From DAMBHY01 sp032068765 (lineage in GTDB: Bacteria; Bacteroidota; Bacteroidia; Bacteroidales; Dysgonomonadaceae), in assembly GCA_032068765.1 (NCBI GenBank), contig DAMBHY010000013.1:7725-71724 (forward strand): a DNA stretch of 64,000 nt, written 5' to 3'. Below the pieces are notes generated by a model, which had not been told where the DNA came from, did no database searches, and saw nothing but the letters and a program-made list of their open reading frames with translations. The position numbers and the translations under genes are program-made. Shown here one piece after another: positions 28,243 through 36,298 of this stretch. How positions within the stretch are numbered: the stretch's first letter is position 1; each line of letters begins with the position of its first letter.

Positions 28243-28971
28243 CTAAGCATTTTCTCCATTCTTCTTCTTCATCTTTCTGTCTGCACGCAGGCGCACTTGC
28301 GTGTTCACGTCTTCGATTGCCTTTTCGAGTTCCGTCACATAAGAGCGATATTTTTCGGGATTCATCATGACGGCAGAAGTCAGGTAAACCACCAGTTTGC
28401 CGTTGATAAGCTGCAATAACTGCTTGCGAAGGTCGCTTGCCGAAAGCATATCCTTGTCGTCGGCATACGCCTGCAGATATTCTTTGTTTTTATTCTTAAA
28501 ATTGGTTTGCGACTGAATGAATTTTGCAAACACATCCGGCACGGTAGGCAGAAGTGCCATATTCGCCTTCACTTCTTCGGCAGACAAGTCCATAATCATT
28601 GCATCCACCGTGGGCGCCTGCTGATCCATCGGAAGTTTGAACATACTGTAGTTGAATTTGTCAATCACAGCCATCACGATTTTCGCTGCGGCAGAAATTT
28701 TTTCGTCCGGCATGGCGGCATAACCTTTGGTGATGGTTTTGAGCGTGCGCGCATCCGATTCCACCTGCATATCCACCTCTTCCATGTTCGAAACCACTTG
28801 GTTGCGTTTCACTGCTTCGGTAATTTGGTCAGAAACTTCGGAAACTTCGCCGATGATGGATTTAAGATGGGCATCATCCTGCAATTGCGGGTCGTCATTG
28901 TAAAGCAATACGGATTTGTCTGATACGGAATCTACTTCTGAGATTTTTGCTGCGGTTACTAGCTTTTTCAT
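28243..28971 (-). CDS. DUF6261-family protein
   Basis: A 242-residue soluble, highly helical protein that appears to belong to DUF6261, a Bacteroidota-restricted family of unknown function. The opening MKKLVTAAKISEVDSVSD is followed by a long helical bundle without Cys and a basic tail (RLRADRKMKKKNG). No enzyme motif is visible. Directly upstream lies a 42-bp tandem array whose last unit ends about 36 bp before the ATG, so the array may form its leader or promoter. Confidence 0.6.
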   Translation of the reverse strand: MKKLVTAAKISEVDSVSDKSVLLYNDDPQLQDDAHLKSIIGEVSEVSDQITEAVKRNQVVSNMEEVDMQVESDARTLKTITKGYAAMPDEKISAAAKIVMAVIDKFNYSMFKLPMDQQAPTVDAMIMDLSAEEVKANMALLPTVPDVFAKFIQSQTNFKNKNKEYLQAYADDKDMLSASDLRKQLLQLINGKLVVYLTSAVMMNPEKYRSYVTELEKAIEDVNTQVRLRADRKMKKKNGENA

Positions 28972-29007
28972 TTCGATAAATTTTATTCGTTAAATATTAT
29001 GTTTATG

Positions 29008-29259
29008 ATGTTTTAGATAAAAACTCTATTTAGAAAACGGTTCAATATATGGATTTCGTCAATTTCTATTTAGAAAATGCCGACCGGCAGTTGGATTTTA
29101 TCATTTTCTATTTAGAGAATGGCTCCCGACACATGGATTTTGTGATTTTCTGTTTAGAAAATGTCTCCCGGCAAGTGGATTTTGTGATTTTCTATTTAGA
29201 GAATGACAGCCGACAGTTGGATTCCGTGATTTTCTAAATAGAAATGGCTAAAAATATAT
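29008..29259. repeat. Tandem array A: 42-bp period, about six units
   Basis: The word TGGATT recurs at 29050, 29092, 29134, 29176 and 29218, exactly 42 bp apart, and a diverged unit precedes it at 29008-29049. Each unit carries a short inverted repeat, ATTTTCTA-TT-TAGAAAAT, plus a GC-richer CCGACAG-like segment. Because 42 is a multiple of three, a 62-codon frame of 14-residue repeats stays open on the plus strand, but it has no evident ribosome site and is unlikely to be a gene. The array lies just upstream of the DUF6261 gene. Confidence 0.85.
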
Positions 29260-29344
29260 TAGAACGCTTCGTTGCAAATATAGAGAATATTTGGATAATG
29301 GGGAAAAATTTAGTGGGTAAATTAATTAGTTATTACAAAAATAT

Positions 29345-29375
29345 AAAATGCCGGAAGGTAATTTTCCGACATTTT
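29345..29375. terminator. Probable terminator after the lipoprotein gene
   Basis: AAAATG-C-CGGAA and TTCCG-A-CATTTT pair with one mismatch around a 7-nt loop. It lies 25 bp past the stop of the minus-strand lipoprotein gene, and the stem base provides the T-rich side on both strands. Confidence 0.6.
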
Positions 29376-29400
29376 ATACCATTATTGATTAAATAGTTTA

Positions 29401-29880
29401 CTATTTTGTAATTTCAAATTCTGAATACAATTTAAAATTTTCTCTTTTAGAATACTTTTCTAACACTACAGCTACATCAACAAACATTCGATATTTACCT
29501 GTTTTTAATTCATTAATTGAGAATGTATGTTTAAATTCTACAGAATCATTTTTAAAAACCATAATTTCATAACTCAGTACATTCATTGTAATTATATAAT
29601 GAATCCATTTGTTATTATCCAAATATTCTAAATCGAAACCTTCTCCAAGAGAAACTTGATAATTATCAATATTCTTTATTTGATATTTGAATTTAATGCT
29701 ATCTTTTGAATATTTATAATCATTTAGTATAAGTTTCAATTGAACACCTTTATTATATTCTTTATAAACATTATTAATTACTGGTGTATTTGTGTTAGAG
29801 ATGTTTTCTCTGTTTTTTGGGGAATCATTTATACAAGCAGATAAAAATAATAATAATATTATGGTAAACAAATTCTTCAT
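29401..29880 (-). CDS. Uncharacterised lipoprotein
   Basis: A 159-residue protein with a lipoprotein signal peptide MKNLFTIILLLFLSAC; the Cys at residue 16 would be lipidated, and the N-S-P-K that follows suits export from the inner membrane. The mature part is beta-rich with alternating hydrophobic residues, suggesting an immunoglobulin-like sandwich. No known family recognised. It lies 12 nt downstream of the serine protease gene, so it may be a partner, inhibitor or substrate chaperone of that protease; this is inference from position only. Confidence 0.6.
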   Translation of the reverse strand: MKNLFTIILLLFLSACINDSPKNRENISNTNTPVINNVYKEYNKGVQLKLILNDYKYSKDSIKFKYQIKNIDNYQVSLGEGFDLEYLDNNKWIHYIITMNVLSYEIMVFKNDSVEFKHTFSINELKTGKYRMFVDVAVVLEKYSKRENFKLYSEFEITK

Positions 29881-29892
29881 ATCGGTATTTAA

Positions 29893-31052
29893 TTAATATC
29901 GAGCTAAGCCTAGTAGATTATTAATATTTGAGGCTTTACTATAATAAGTGTATTTGGTTGTTAGATCCATTCCAACATGAATACCTAATGTTTTCTTATC
30001 AAAACTTGTAAATACGATTCCTCCGCTATCACCGTCAGCGGCATTATAGTTAGTCCTTACTAAATCAGTATGTATAGGACCTCCTTGTCTTCTTAGATCA
30101 AAAGTATCGTTTGTACTTAATATTGTACCACTTGTAGCTCCAGTACTTCTACCATATTTAGTGATTGATGTTCCAACCTGTGGATTTGAAATAGTTGTAG
30201 ATAATGTACCATAAAAGCCTGCAATATTATTAGTAGGTGTGAAGTTAGCGAAAGGTTCAATAAAGGCGGCATCTACTCCATTTACTCTTCTGGAATCCAA
30301 ACAATATCCTATAGCAGTACTACCTTGATATAGAGTTTGACCAGTGCTTATTAAATGTCCGGAAACAACAAATCCTTTAGTACCGCCTATATCCATTGCT
30401 CTATATCCTATTGAACCACCATTATATTTTCCATCACTCCTTGGAACATCTACACTACTGCCAGGATTTAAATCACTTTGTAATTCTAATTCTCCTTCTG
30501 ATTTTGAAAAAATAATCACATTAGAATTATTGATTTTATTTTTAAACTCTTGAATTTTATTTTCTGAATACTCATCCAAATAGACTTCAATTTTGTTTTC
30601 AATTGTTCTAAGTCCAAAATGTCTAAAATTTGAATAATCACTACTTTTGCAACTGTTGAACTTATAGCTGTTAAGAGAATCCAATACGCTGATAAGTGAA
30701 TTATAAGAATTATCGCAAAATTTAAATATTACATTTTCAGGTCCAACTAGAGTCTGAATGTATTTCTTATATTCATTATCCTTGTTAGCAATCATTACCA
30801 CTAACTTCCCATTATGATTGATATAACTTCCTCCATAAGAAGGATGGAAATTAGGTTTCAATTTTCCCGATGATCTTGTGCCATTTGAATACGAATTAAT
30901 TATCAAATCTGCATAATAATTAGCTTTCTGCTCAGCCCTTAACACGTTAATAGGGTTTTGATTATTGGTATAATCATCCGCAAATTCATTTGTACAACTG
31001 ATTATTCCTATTATAGAAATAATAGCGACTAAAAAAACACATTTCTTTTCAT
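29893..31052 (-). CDS. S1-like (streptogrisin-type) serine protease lipoprotein, frameshifted in the signal peptide
   Basis: The uninterrupted frame gives 350 residues from a GTG at 30945, but its upstream codons also read as lipoprotein sequence ending SIIGIISCTNE with no in-frame ATG. An ATG at 31052 opens MKRNVFF in another frame. Adding one base to the run of seven A (plus strand, 31031-31037) joins the two into MKRNVFFLVAIISIIGIISC, a textbook lipoprotein signal. The mature protease has GFVVSGHLIS (likely His), GVDAAFIEP (likely Asp) and NAADGDSGGIVF with the catalytic Ser. The gene may be phase-variable, broken, or affected by a homopolymer sequencing error. Confidence 0.68.
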
Positions 31053-31181
31053 AGTTTATTTTTGTTTAAAAATTATCACTCTAAATTATTAACGAACTAT
31101 AAACATTTAAGTTTTAAATATCGTTCATATTAACATTCTAATATTCTGAATCTTTTATATTTCGCTAGTTATTTACATACC

Positions 31182-31215
31182 CCGCTATTGCGAGTTTGCA
31201 AGTCGTGGGTTGTTT
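31182..31215. repeat. REP-like repeat, copy 1 (partial)
   Basis: Contains AGTTTGCAAGTCGTGGGTTG (from 31193), identical over 23 bp to a sequence at 32356-32378 on the other side of the Fic gene. The partner arm GACTTGCA is absent here, so this copy looks truncated. Confidence 0.65.
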
Positions 31216-31302
31216 CTCAAAGCGGACATTTAAGTTTTGTGCAATAATTATAAATGATTTATCTTTGATAGTATCAAATGATATTATCATAATGCAAAAG
31301 AG

Positions 31303-32259
31303 ATGAGACCTCCTTATACAATCACAAGTAAGATTTTACAGTTAATAGCTTCTATTTCAGAAAAAATAGGAGAAGTAAAATCAGCACGACTGATAAAACC
31401 TCCGACAGAATTGAGGAAAAGGAATCGGATAAAAACTATTCAGTCATCATTAGAAATCGAAGGGAATACACTGACGGTTGAGCAAATAACGGATTTGTTG
31501 AATAATGAAAGAGTTTTAGCTCCGAAAAAGGATATCATCGAAGTAAAAAACGCTATTCATACCTATGAAAATATCTACAAGCTTGATGTTTACGACATCA
31601 ATTCGCTATGCGAGGCACATAAGATGATGATGGATAATCTCGTAAAAAACGCCGGCAATATAAGGAGCACATCGGTGGGAATAGTAAAAGGAAATCAAAT
31701 CACGCATGTAGCACCTCCGGGACAAATGGTTTATCCTTTGCTCAACGATTTATTCGGCTATCTGAAAGATGATGAAGATATCATTTTGATAAAAAGTTGT
31801 GTTTTTCATTACGAGTTTGAGTTTATCCACCCTTTTGTGGACGGGAACGGCAGACTGGGGAGGTTGTGGCAGACGATGATTTTAAAAGAATATTCGCCCG
31901 TATTTGAATTTCTGCCCATCGAAACATTGGTAAAAGAGAGACAACAAGATTATTACAAGGCTCTCGCTAACTCTGACGGACAAGGAGAATCTACGCTCTT
32001 CATCGAATTTATGTTAGAGATTATAAATAATGCGCTTGAAGATTTATTGAAAACGCAACAATTAAGCCCTACCAATATTGACAGGATAGATTCGTTTAAG
32101 CATTTTGTTGGAAATAATGAGTTTTCGCGTCAGGATTATATGCGGCATAACAAAGACATTTCTCCCGCTACAGCAAGCCGCGACTTAAAAACTGCCGTCG
32201 AGGATGGGAAGTTGATAAAATTAGGCGACAAAAGAACGACAAAATATAAGTACTATTAA
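31303..32259 (+). CDS. Fic-domain AMP-transferase-like protein, class II, with C-terminal winged helix
   Basis: A 318-residue cytosolic protein. The N-terminal inhibitory motif [S/T]xxxE[G/N] is present as SLEIEG (residues 49-54), whose Glu blocks ATP in class II Fic enzymes. The active loop HPFVDGNGRLGR starts near residue 176 and has every canonical residue. The C-terminus (about 260-318) is a DNA-binding-like winged helix (SPATASRDLKTAVEDGKLIKLG). Fic enzymes AMPylate proteins; the target is unknown. It is flanked by REP-like repeats and has no visible antitoxin partner, consistent with self-inhibition. Confidence 0.9.
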   Translation: MRPPYTITSKILQLIASISEKIGEVKSARLIKPPTELRKRNRIKTIQSSLEIEGNTLTVEQITDLLNNERVLAPKKDIIEVKNAIHTYENIYKLDVYDINSLCEAHKMMMDNLVKNAGNIRSTSVGIVKGNQITHVAPPGQMVYPLLNDLFGYLKDDEDIILIKSCVFHYEFEFIHPFVDGNGRLGRLWQTMILKEYSPVFEFLPIETLVKERQQDYYKALANSDGQGESTLFIEFMLEIINNALEDLLKTQQLSPTNIDRIDSFKHFVGNNEFSRQDYMRHNKDISPATASRDLKTAVEDGKLIKLGDKRTTKYKYY

Positions 32260-32330
32260 CTTATTGCCGGCGCGCCTCTCCTCTCTGAGGTGTACCTTTC
32301 ATATTATTTCTTTACAACGCACAAGTTAGA

Positions 32331-32445
32331 GACTTGCACGAGCTCCGCTACCGCCAGTTTGCAAGTCGTGGGTTGTTTTGATAAAACAAACTTTATTGCT
32401 CTTGCAAGCAAACCACCGATTATAAATCGGCGGGAGCGGTGAGCA
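32331..32445. repeat. REP-like palindromic element, copy 2 (composite)
   Basis: GACTTGCA (32331-32338) pairs with TGCAAGTC (32360-32367) around a GC-rich loop, and CCGATT pairs with AATCGG within a second hairpin at about 32416-32432. The segment 32356-32378 is identical to copy 1. This layout of two adjoining hairpins resembles bacterial REP/BIME elements mobilised by RAYT transposases, though none is encoded here. The rest of the 300-bp gap between fic and alaS holds no gene. Confidence 0.6.
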
Positions 32446-32514
32446 AATATATAAATTTCCGAGGGTTAAACAATTCCCTCCAGCCCAACTATTCTTATTT
32501 TTCCCTGAAAATTA

Positions 32515-32522
32515 TAACTTTG
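32515..32522 (+). promoter_or_regulatory. Promoter -7 element for alaS
   Basis: TAACTTTG is a full TAnnTTTG match 40 bp before the alaS ATG. The -33 region is T-rich without a clear TTG. Confidence 0.5.
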
Positions 32523-32562
32523 CATCTGATTTCAAAAAACGTAAATAAGAAATATTCAAAAT

Positions 32563-35169
32563 ATGATGACTTCAATCGAAATTCGCCAATCGTTCAAAGA
32601 TTTTTTTGCTTCAAAACACCACCTTGTGGTGCCTTCCGCGCCGATGGTTGTGAAGGGCGACCCCACACTGATGTTTACCAACGCGGGAATGAACCAGTTC
32701 AAGGATGTGATTTTGGGAAACGCGCCCATCAAATATCCTCGCGTTGCAGATTCGCAGAAATGTTTGCGCGTTAGTGGCAAGCACAATGACCTGGAAGAAG
32801 TGGGACACGATACGTATCACCACACCATGTTCGAGATGCTCGGCAACTGGTCTTTTGGCGACTATTTCAAAAGAGAAGCCATCGACTGGGCATGGGAATT
32901 CCTGACGGAAGTGTTGAAACTCGACAAAAACCGTTTATACGTCACCGTTTTTGAAGGAAGTCCCGAAGAAGGTTTGTCGCGCGACGATGAGGCAGCCGGA
33001 TTCTGGGAAAAATACCTGCCAGCAAACCGAATAATCAACGGCAACAAACACGATAATTTCTGGGAAATGGGCGACACAGGTCCTTGCGGACCTTGTTCTG
33101 AAATCCACATCGATATTCGTCCTGACGACGAACGCGCCAAAGTGGACGGATTGACATTGGTCAATGAAAGTCATCCGCAAGTGATTGAAATATGGAATTT
33201 GGTGTTCATGCAATACAACCGCAAAGCAGACGGTTCGCTTGAAGGTCTTCCAAACAAAGTAATTGATACTGGAATGGGTTTTGAACGCCTGTGTATGGCT
33301 GTTCAGGGCAAATTATCCAACTACGATACAGATGTTTTCCAACCACTCATACAAAAAGTGGCTCAACATGCTGGCAGCGAATATGGCATTGACAACAAAA
33401 AAGATATCGCAATGCGTGTGATTTCCGACCATATCCGCACCATCGCTTTCTCCATTGCTGACGGGCAGTTGCCATCCAACGCCAAAGCGGGATATGTAAT
33501 TCGCAGAATTCTGCGTCGTGCCGTTCGTTATGGATATACTTTCCTTGATTTGAAAGAAGCGTTTATGTACAAATTGCTTCCAACTCTTATTCAGGTAATG
33601 GGCGAATCTTATCCCGAGCTGGAAGCGCAGAAAACATTGATCGAAAAAGTGATTAAGGAAGAAGAAGAATCTTTCTTGAGAACTTTGGAAACAGGTATCA
33701 AGCTACTCGAAAAGAATTTGCCTAAGCAAGGCGGTGTTTTGAGCGGAGAAATTGCTTTCACGCTATACGATACTTTTGGCTTCCCTCTCGATTTGACGGA
33801 GTTGATTTTGAGGGAACACGGAATGATGGTGGATGTTGAAGGTTTCAATGCAGAAATGCAAAAACAGAAAGAGCGTGCGCGCAACGCCGCTGCCACCGAA
33901 ACAGGAGACTGGACAGTTATCGCGGAAGGTAATCCTGAATTTGTTGGTTATGATGAGGTGGAAACCGAAACCCGCATTCTTCGCTATCGTTTGATGAAAC
34001 AGAAGAATAAATCGTTCTATCAAATCGTGCTTTCCAAATCACCTTTTTATGCGGAAATGGGTGGACAAGTAGGCGATACGGGCTGGCTGACGGATGAAGC
34101 CGGCGAAAAGATAGAAATCATAGATACAAAACGTGAAAATAATCTGGCAGTGCATCTTACCAATGAACTTCCCGAAAATCTGGAAGGAAACTTCACGGCG
34201 AAAATTAATTTAGAAAAACGTATTGCTGCGGAAGCAAATCACACCGCTACCCACTTACTTCACGAAGCACTTCGTGAAGTGCTGGGAAAACATGTGGAGC
34301 AAAAAGGTTCGTTCGTTTCTCCGGATATTTTGCGCTTTGACTTCTCGCATTTTCAGAAAGTGACGCGCGAAGAAATTAGACGCGTGGAAGAAATTGCTAA
34401 CCAGAAGATACGTGCTGATTATCCTTTGGATGAATCGCGCGAAACGCCTATTGCTAAAGCAAAAGAGATGGGAGCTATGGCGTTGTTCGGTGAGAAGTAC
34501 GGCGAAGTGGTGCGCGTGGTTCGTTTCGGTTCTTCTGTAGAATTGTGCGGAGGCACACATGCCAAATCTACCGGAAATATCGGAATGGTGAAAATCATCT
34601 CGGAAAGTTCCATTGCCGCAGGCATTCGCAGAATTGAAGCTATCACCGGAAAAGCGGTGGAAGATATGATGAATAATTTGCAGGATGCTATTTTAGATGC
34701 AAAAGGTTTATTAAACAACGCTCCCGACTTGAATAAAGCAATTGAAAAAACCATCGAAGAAAATACCGAATTGCGCAAGCAAGCGGCAAGTTTTATGAAC
34801 GAGCGTATAAATAATCTTCGTAATAAACTGATTAACGAAAAAATCAGTGCTAACGGTTCAGAAATTATAGCTGCAAAAGTGCAACTTCCTGCTGATGCTA
34901 TTAAAAATCTTGCTTTCCAATTCAAGAATGAAATTAAAGAGAATTTGCTTGTAGTGATTGGCGGGGAAGATAACGATAAAGCGTCGCTTACCGTACTGCT
35001 TTCGGATGATATGGTGGCAAAGGGAAACAATGCTACAGCACTTATCAAAGAAGTTGCCAAACTCATTCAAGGTGGAGGAGGAGGACAACCGCATTTCGCC
35101 ACTGCTGGAGGCAAAAATCCTGCCGGATTGCAAGATGCTATAGACGGCATTGTTGCCAAATTCAAATAA
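32563..35169 (+). CDS. alaS: Alanyl-tRNA synthetase
   Basis: An 868-residue class II synthetase charging tRNA-Ala. Catalytic domain: FFASKHHLVVPSAPMV and GDTGPCGPCSEIH near the N-terminus. The editing site has the zinc ligands HTATHLLH and ELCGGTHAKSTG. The C-terminal oligomerisation domain (C-Ala) follows an Ala/Glu/Lys-rich coiled coil and ends with the Gly-rich QGGGGGQPHFATAGG. Two ATG codons are adjacent (32563 and 32566); either can be the start. Confidence 0.96.
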   Translation: MMTSIEIRQSFKDFFASKHHLVVPSAPMVVKGDPTLMFTNAGMNQFKDVILGNAPIKYPRVADSQKCLRVSGKHNDLEEVGHDTYHHTMFEMLGNWSFGDYFKREAIDWAWEFLTEVLKLDKNRLYVTVFEGSPEEGLSRDDEAAGFWEKYLPANRIINGNKHDNFWEMGDTGPCGPCSEIHIDIRPDDERAKVDGLTLVNESHPQVIEIWNLVFMQYNRKADGSLEGLPNKVIDTGMGFERLCMAVQGKLSNYDTDVFQPLIQKVAQHAGSEYGIDNKKDIAMRVISDHIRTIAFSIADGQLPSNAKAGYVIRRILRRAVRYGYTFLDLKEAFMYKLLPTLIQVMGESYPELEAQKTLIEKVIKEEEESFLRTLETGIKLLEKNLPKQGGVLSGEIAFTLYDTFGFPLDLTELILREHGMMVDVEGFNAEMQKQKERARNAAATETGDWTVIAEGNPEFVGYDEVETETRILRYRLMKQKNKSFYQIVLSKSPFYAEMGGQVGDTGWLTDEAGEKIEIIDTKRENNLAVHLTNELPENLEGNFTAKINLEKRIAAEANHTATHLLHEALREVLGKHVEQKGSFVSPDILRFDFSHFQKVTREEIRRVEEIANQKIRADYPLDESRETPIAKAKEMGAMALFGEKYGEVVRVVRFGSSVELCGGTHAKSTGNIGMVKIISESSIAAGIRRIEAITGKAVEDMMNNLQDAILDAKGLLNNAPDLNKAIEKTIEENTELRKQAASFMNERINNLRNKLINEKISANGSEIIAAKVQLPADAIKNLAFQFKNEIKENLLVVIGGEDNDKASLTVLLSDDMVAKGNNATALIKEVAKLIQGGGGGQPHFATAGGKNPAGLQDAIDGIVAKFK

Positions 35170-35176
35170 ATAGAGC

Positions 35177-35209
35177 GCGGCAGATATACTTTTCTGCCGC
35201 TTTTTATTT
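35177..35209 (+). terminator. Rho-independent terminator after alaS
   Basis: GCGGCAGA (35177-35184) and TCTGCCGC (35193-35200) form a perfect 8-bp stem with an 8-nt loop, followed by TTTTTATTT. Confidence 0.88.
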
Positions 35210-35275
35210 GTCTAAGCGTTTCATTACAATTATTTTGTAGTAAACTTAGAATGGTGTAATTTTACAGAAATTTTT

Positions 35276-35347
35276 GGCGCGGTAGTTCAATGGATAGAAT
35301 AGAAGTTTCCTAAACTTTAGATTTGGGTTCGATTCCCAGCCGTGCTA
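35276..35347 (+). tRNA. tRNA-Arg (anticodon CCT)
   Basis: The 72-nt cloverleaf folds by eye: acceptor GGCGCGG/CCGTGCT with two G-U pairs, D arm GTTC/GAAT, anticodon stem GAAGT/ACTTT with loop TTCCTAA, and T arm TTGGG-TTCGATT-CCCAG. The central triplet of the anticodon loop is CCT, which reads AGG. The 3' CCA is not encoded (CAA follows the discriminator A). Confidence 0.9.
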
Positions 35348-35357
35348 CAAAAGCAAA

Positions 35358-35381
35358 GAGAGAGAACATCAGTTCTCTCTC
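35358..35381 (+). terminator. Hairpin after the tRNA gene
   Basis: AGAGAGAAC and GTTCTCTCT pair around a 4-nt loop, starting about 10 nt after the tRNA. The U-run is poor (CAAATTATATTT), so it may be a processing or termination signal. Confidence 0.55.
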
Positions 35382-35410
35382 AAATTATATTTCATTTGTT
35401 AATGAAGTAA

Positions 35411-35632
35411 TTAGTATTCTTCTTCGTCAAAAAAGAAATCTTCTTTGCTTGGATAATCAGGCCAAATATCTTCAATAGATTCAAATATTTCTCCGTCATC
35501 TTCAATATCCTGTAAGTTTTCTATTACTTCCAAAGGTGCTCCTGATCTTTGAGCATAGTCAATAAGCTCGTCTTTGGTTGCAGGCCATGGAGCATCTTCT
35601 AATTTTGATGCTAATTCTAATGTCCAATACAT
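35411..35632 (-). CDS. DUF2795 family small acidic protein
   Basis: A 73-residue soluble protein opening MYWTLELASKLEDAPWPATK, matching the DUF2795 pattern (L-A-x-x-L-E-D-A-P-x-P-A-x-K-x-E-L-x-x-Y-A). The C-terminus is a run of Asp, Glu and Phe (KEDFFFDEEEY). The function of the family is unknown. It is last in the rex-led series of minus-strand genes, 65 nt after pduO, and may have its own promoter. Confidence 0.75.
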   Translation of the reverse strand: MYWTLELASKLEDAPWPATKDELIDYAQRSGAPLEVIENLQDIEDDGEIFESIEDIWPDYPSKEDFFFDEEEY

Positions 35633-35697
35633 AATTCAGTATTAATTATAGTGATGGTTATTTTCTGTTTCAAATTTTGCGCAAATATATAAAATTT

Positions 35698-36258
35698 TTA
35701 TATACGTGACTGATCCCAAAAAATTTCTTTTCCGTTTTTGATAGATTCTGTTCTGGAAAGAACGAAAAGATAGTCTGAAAGACGGTTTACAAATTTCATT
35801 ACATTGTCCTCAACCGGAAATTGTGTTCTAACATCATACATTCTTCTTTCCGCTCTACGGCAAACTGTGCGGCAGATATGTGCGCGGGAACCTGACTCGC
35901 TTCCTCCCGGAAGAATAAATTGACGAAGTTGAGGCAATTCTGCATCTAAATGATCTATTTCAGATTCGATTTTTTTAATATCTTCTTCTGTAATGATGCT
36001 TGCTGCTTTGGGTGGCATTGCTTCGGTTTCCGTTGCAAGATAAGACCCAACAGTAAACAGTTTGTGCTGCACATATTGCAGAAAGCGAAGATTTTCTTCG
36101 TTAGACATACTTGTCATCATCCATCCGATAAAGCTGTTAAGCTCATCGATGGTGCCATAGGCTTCTAATCTTATGTGGGTTTTATCTACTCGGGTACCTC
36201 CAACAAGCGAGGTTTTCCCCTTGTCTCCTGTTTTGGTGTAAATAATACTTTTTTTCAT
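35698..36258 (-). CDS. pduO: Cob(I)alamin adenosyltransferase, PduO type
   Basis: A 186-residue enzyme that transfers the adenosyl group of ATP to cob(I)alamin to make adenosylcobalamin. The N-terminal ATP-binding stretch YTKTGDKGKTSLVGGTRVDK, the trimer-core AYGTIDELNSFIGW and the C-terminal CRTVCRRAERR are all characteristic. Start set at the Met before KKSIIYTKTGD; the longer frame to 36306 overlaps the upstream gene. AdoCbl is required by the KamDE lysine aminomutase encoded 14 kb downstream, so this gene probably supplies its cofactor. Confidence 0.92.
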   Translation of the reverse strand: MKKSIIYTKTGDKGKTSLVGGTRVDKTHIRLEAYGTIDELNSFIGWMMTSMSNEENLRFLQYVQHKLFTVGSYLATETEAMPPKAASIITEEDIKKIESEIDHLDAELPQLRQFILPGGSESGSRAHICRTVCRRAERRMYDVRTQFPVEDNVMKFVNRLSDYLFVLSRTESIKNGKEIFWDQSRI

Positions 36259-36298
36259 ACAATTTATTTCTGTCAATTCTACACGGGGTAGACTTGGA

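Noticed and set aside
29049..29237. 62-codon frame of 14-residue repeats across array A
   Set aside because: It exists only because the 42-bp period is a multiple of three; no ribosome site is seen, and the frame is hydrophobic and aromatic in a way not typical of a small protein.
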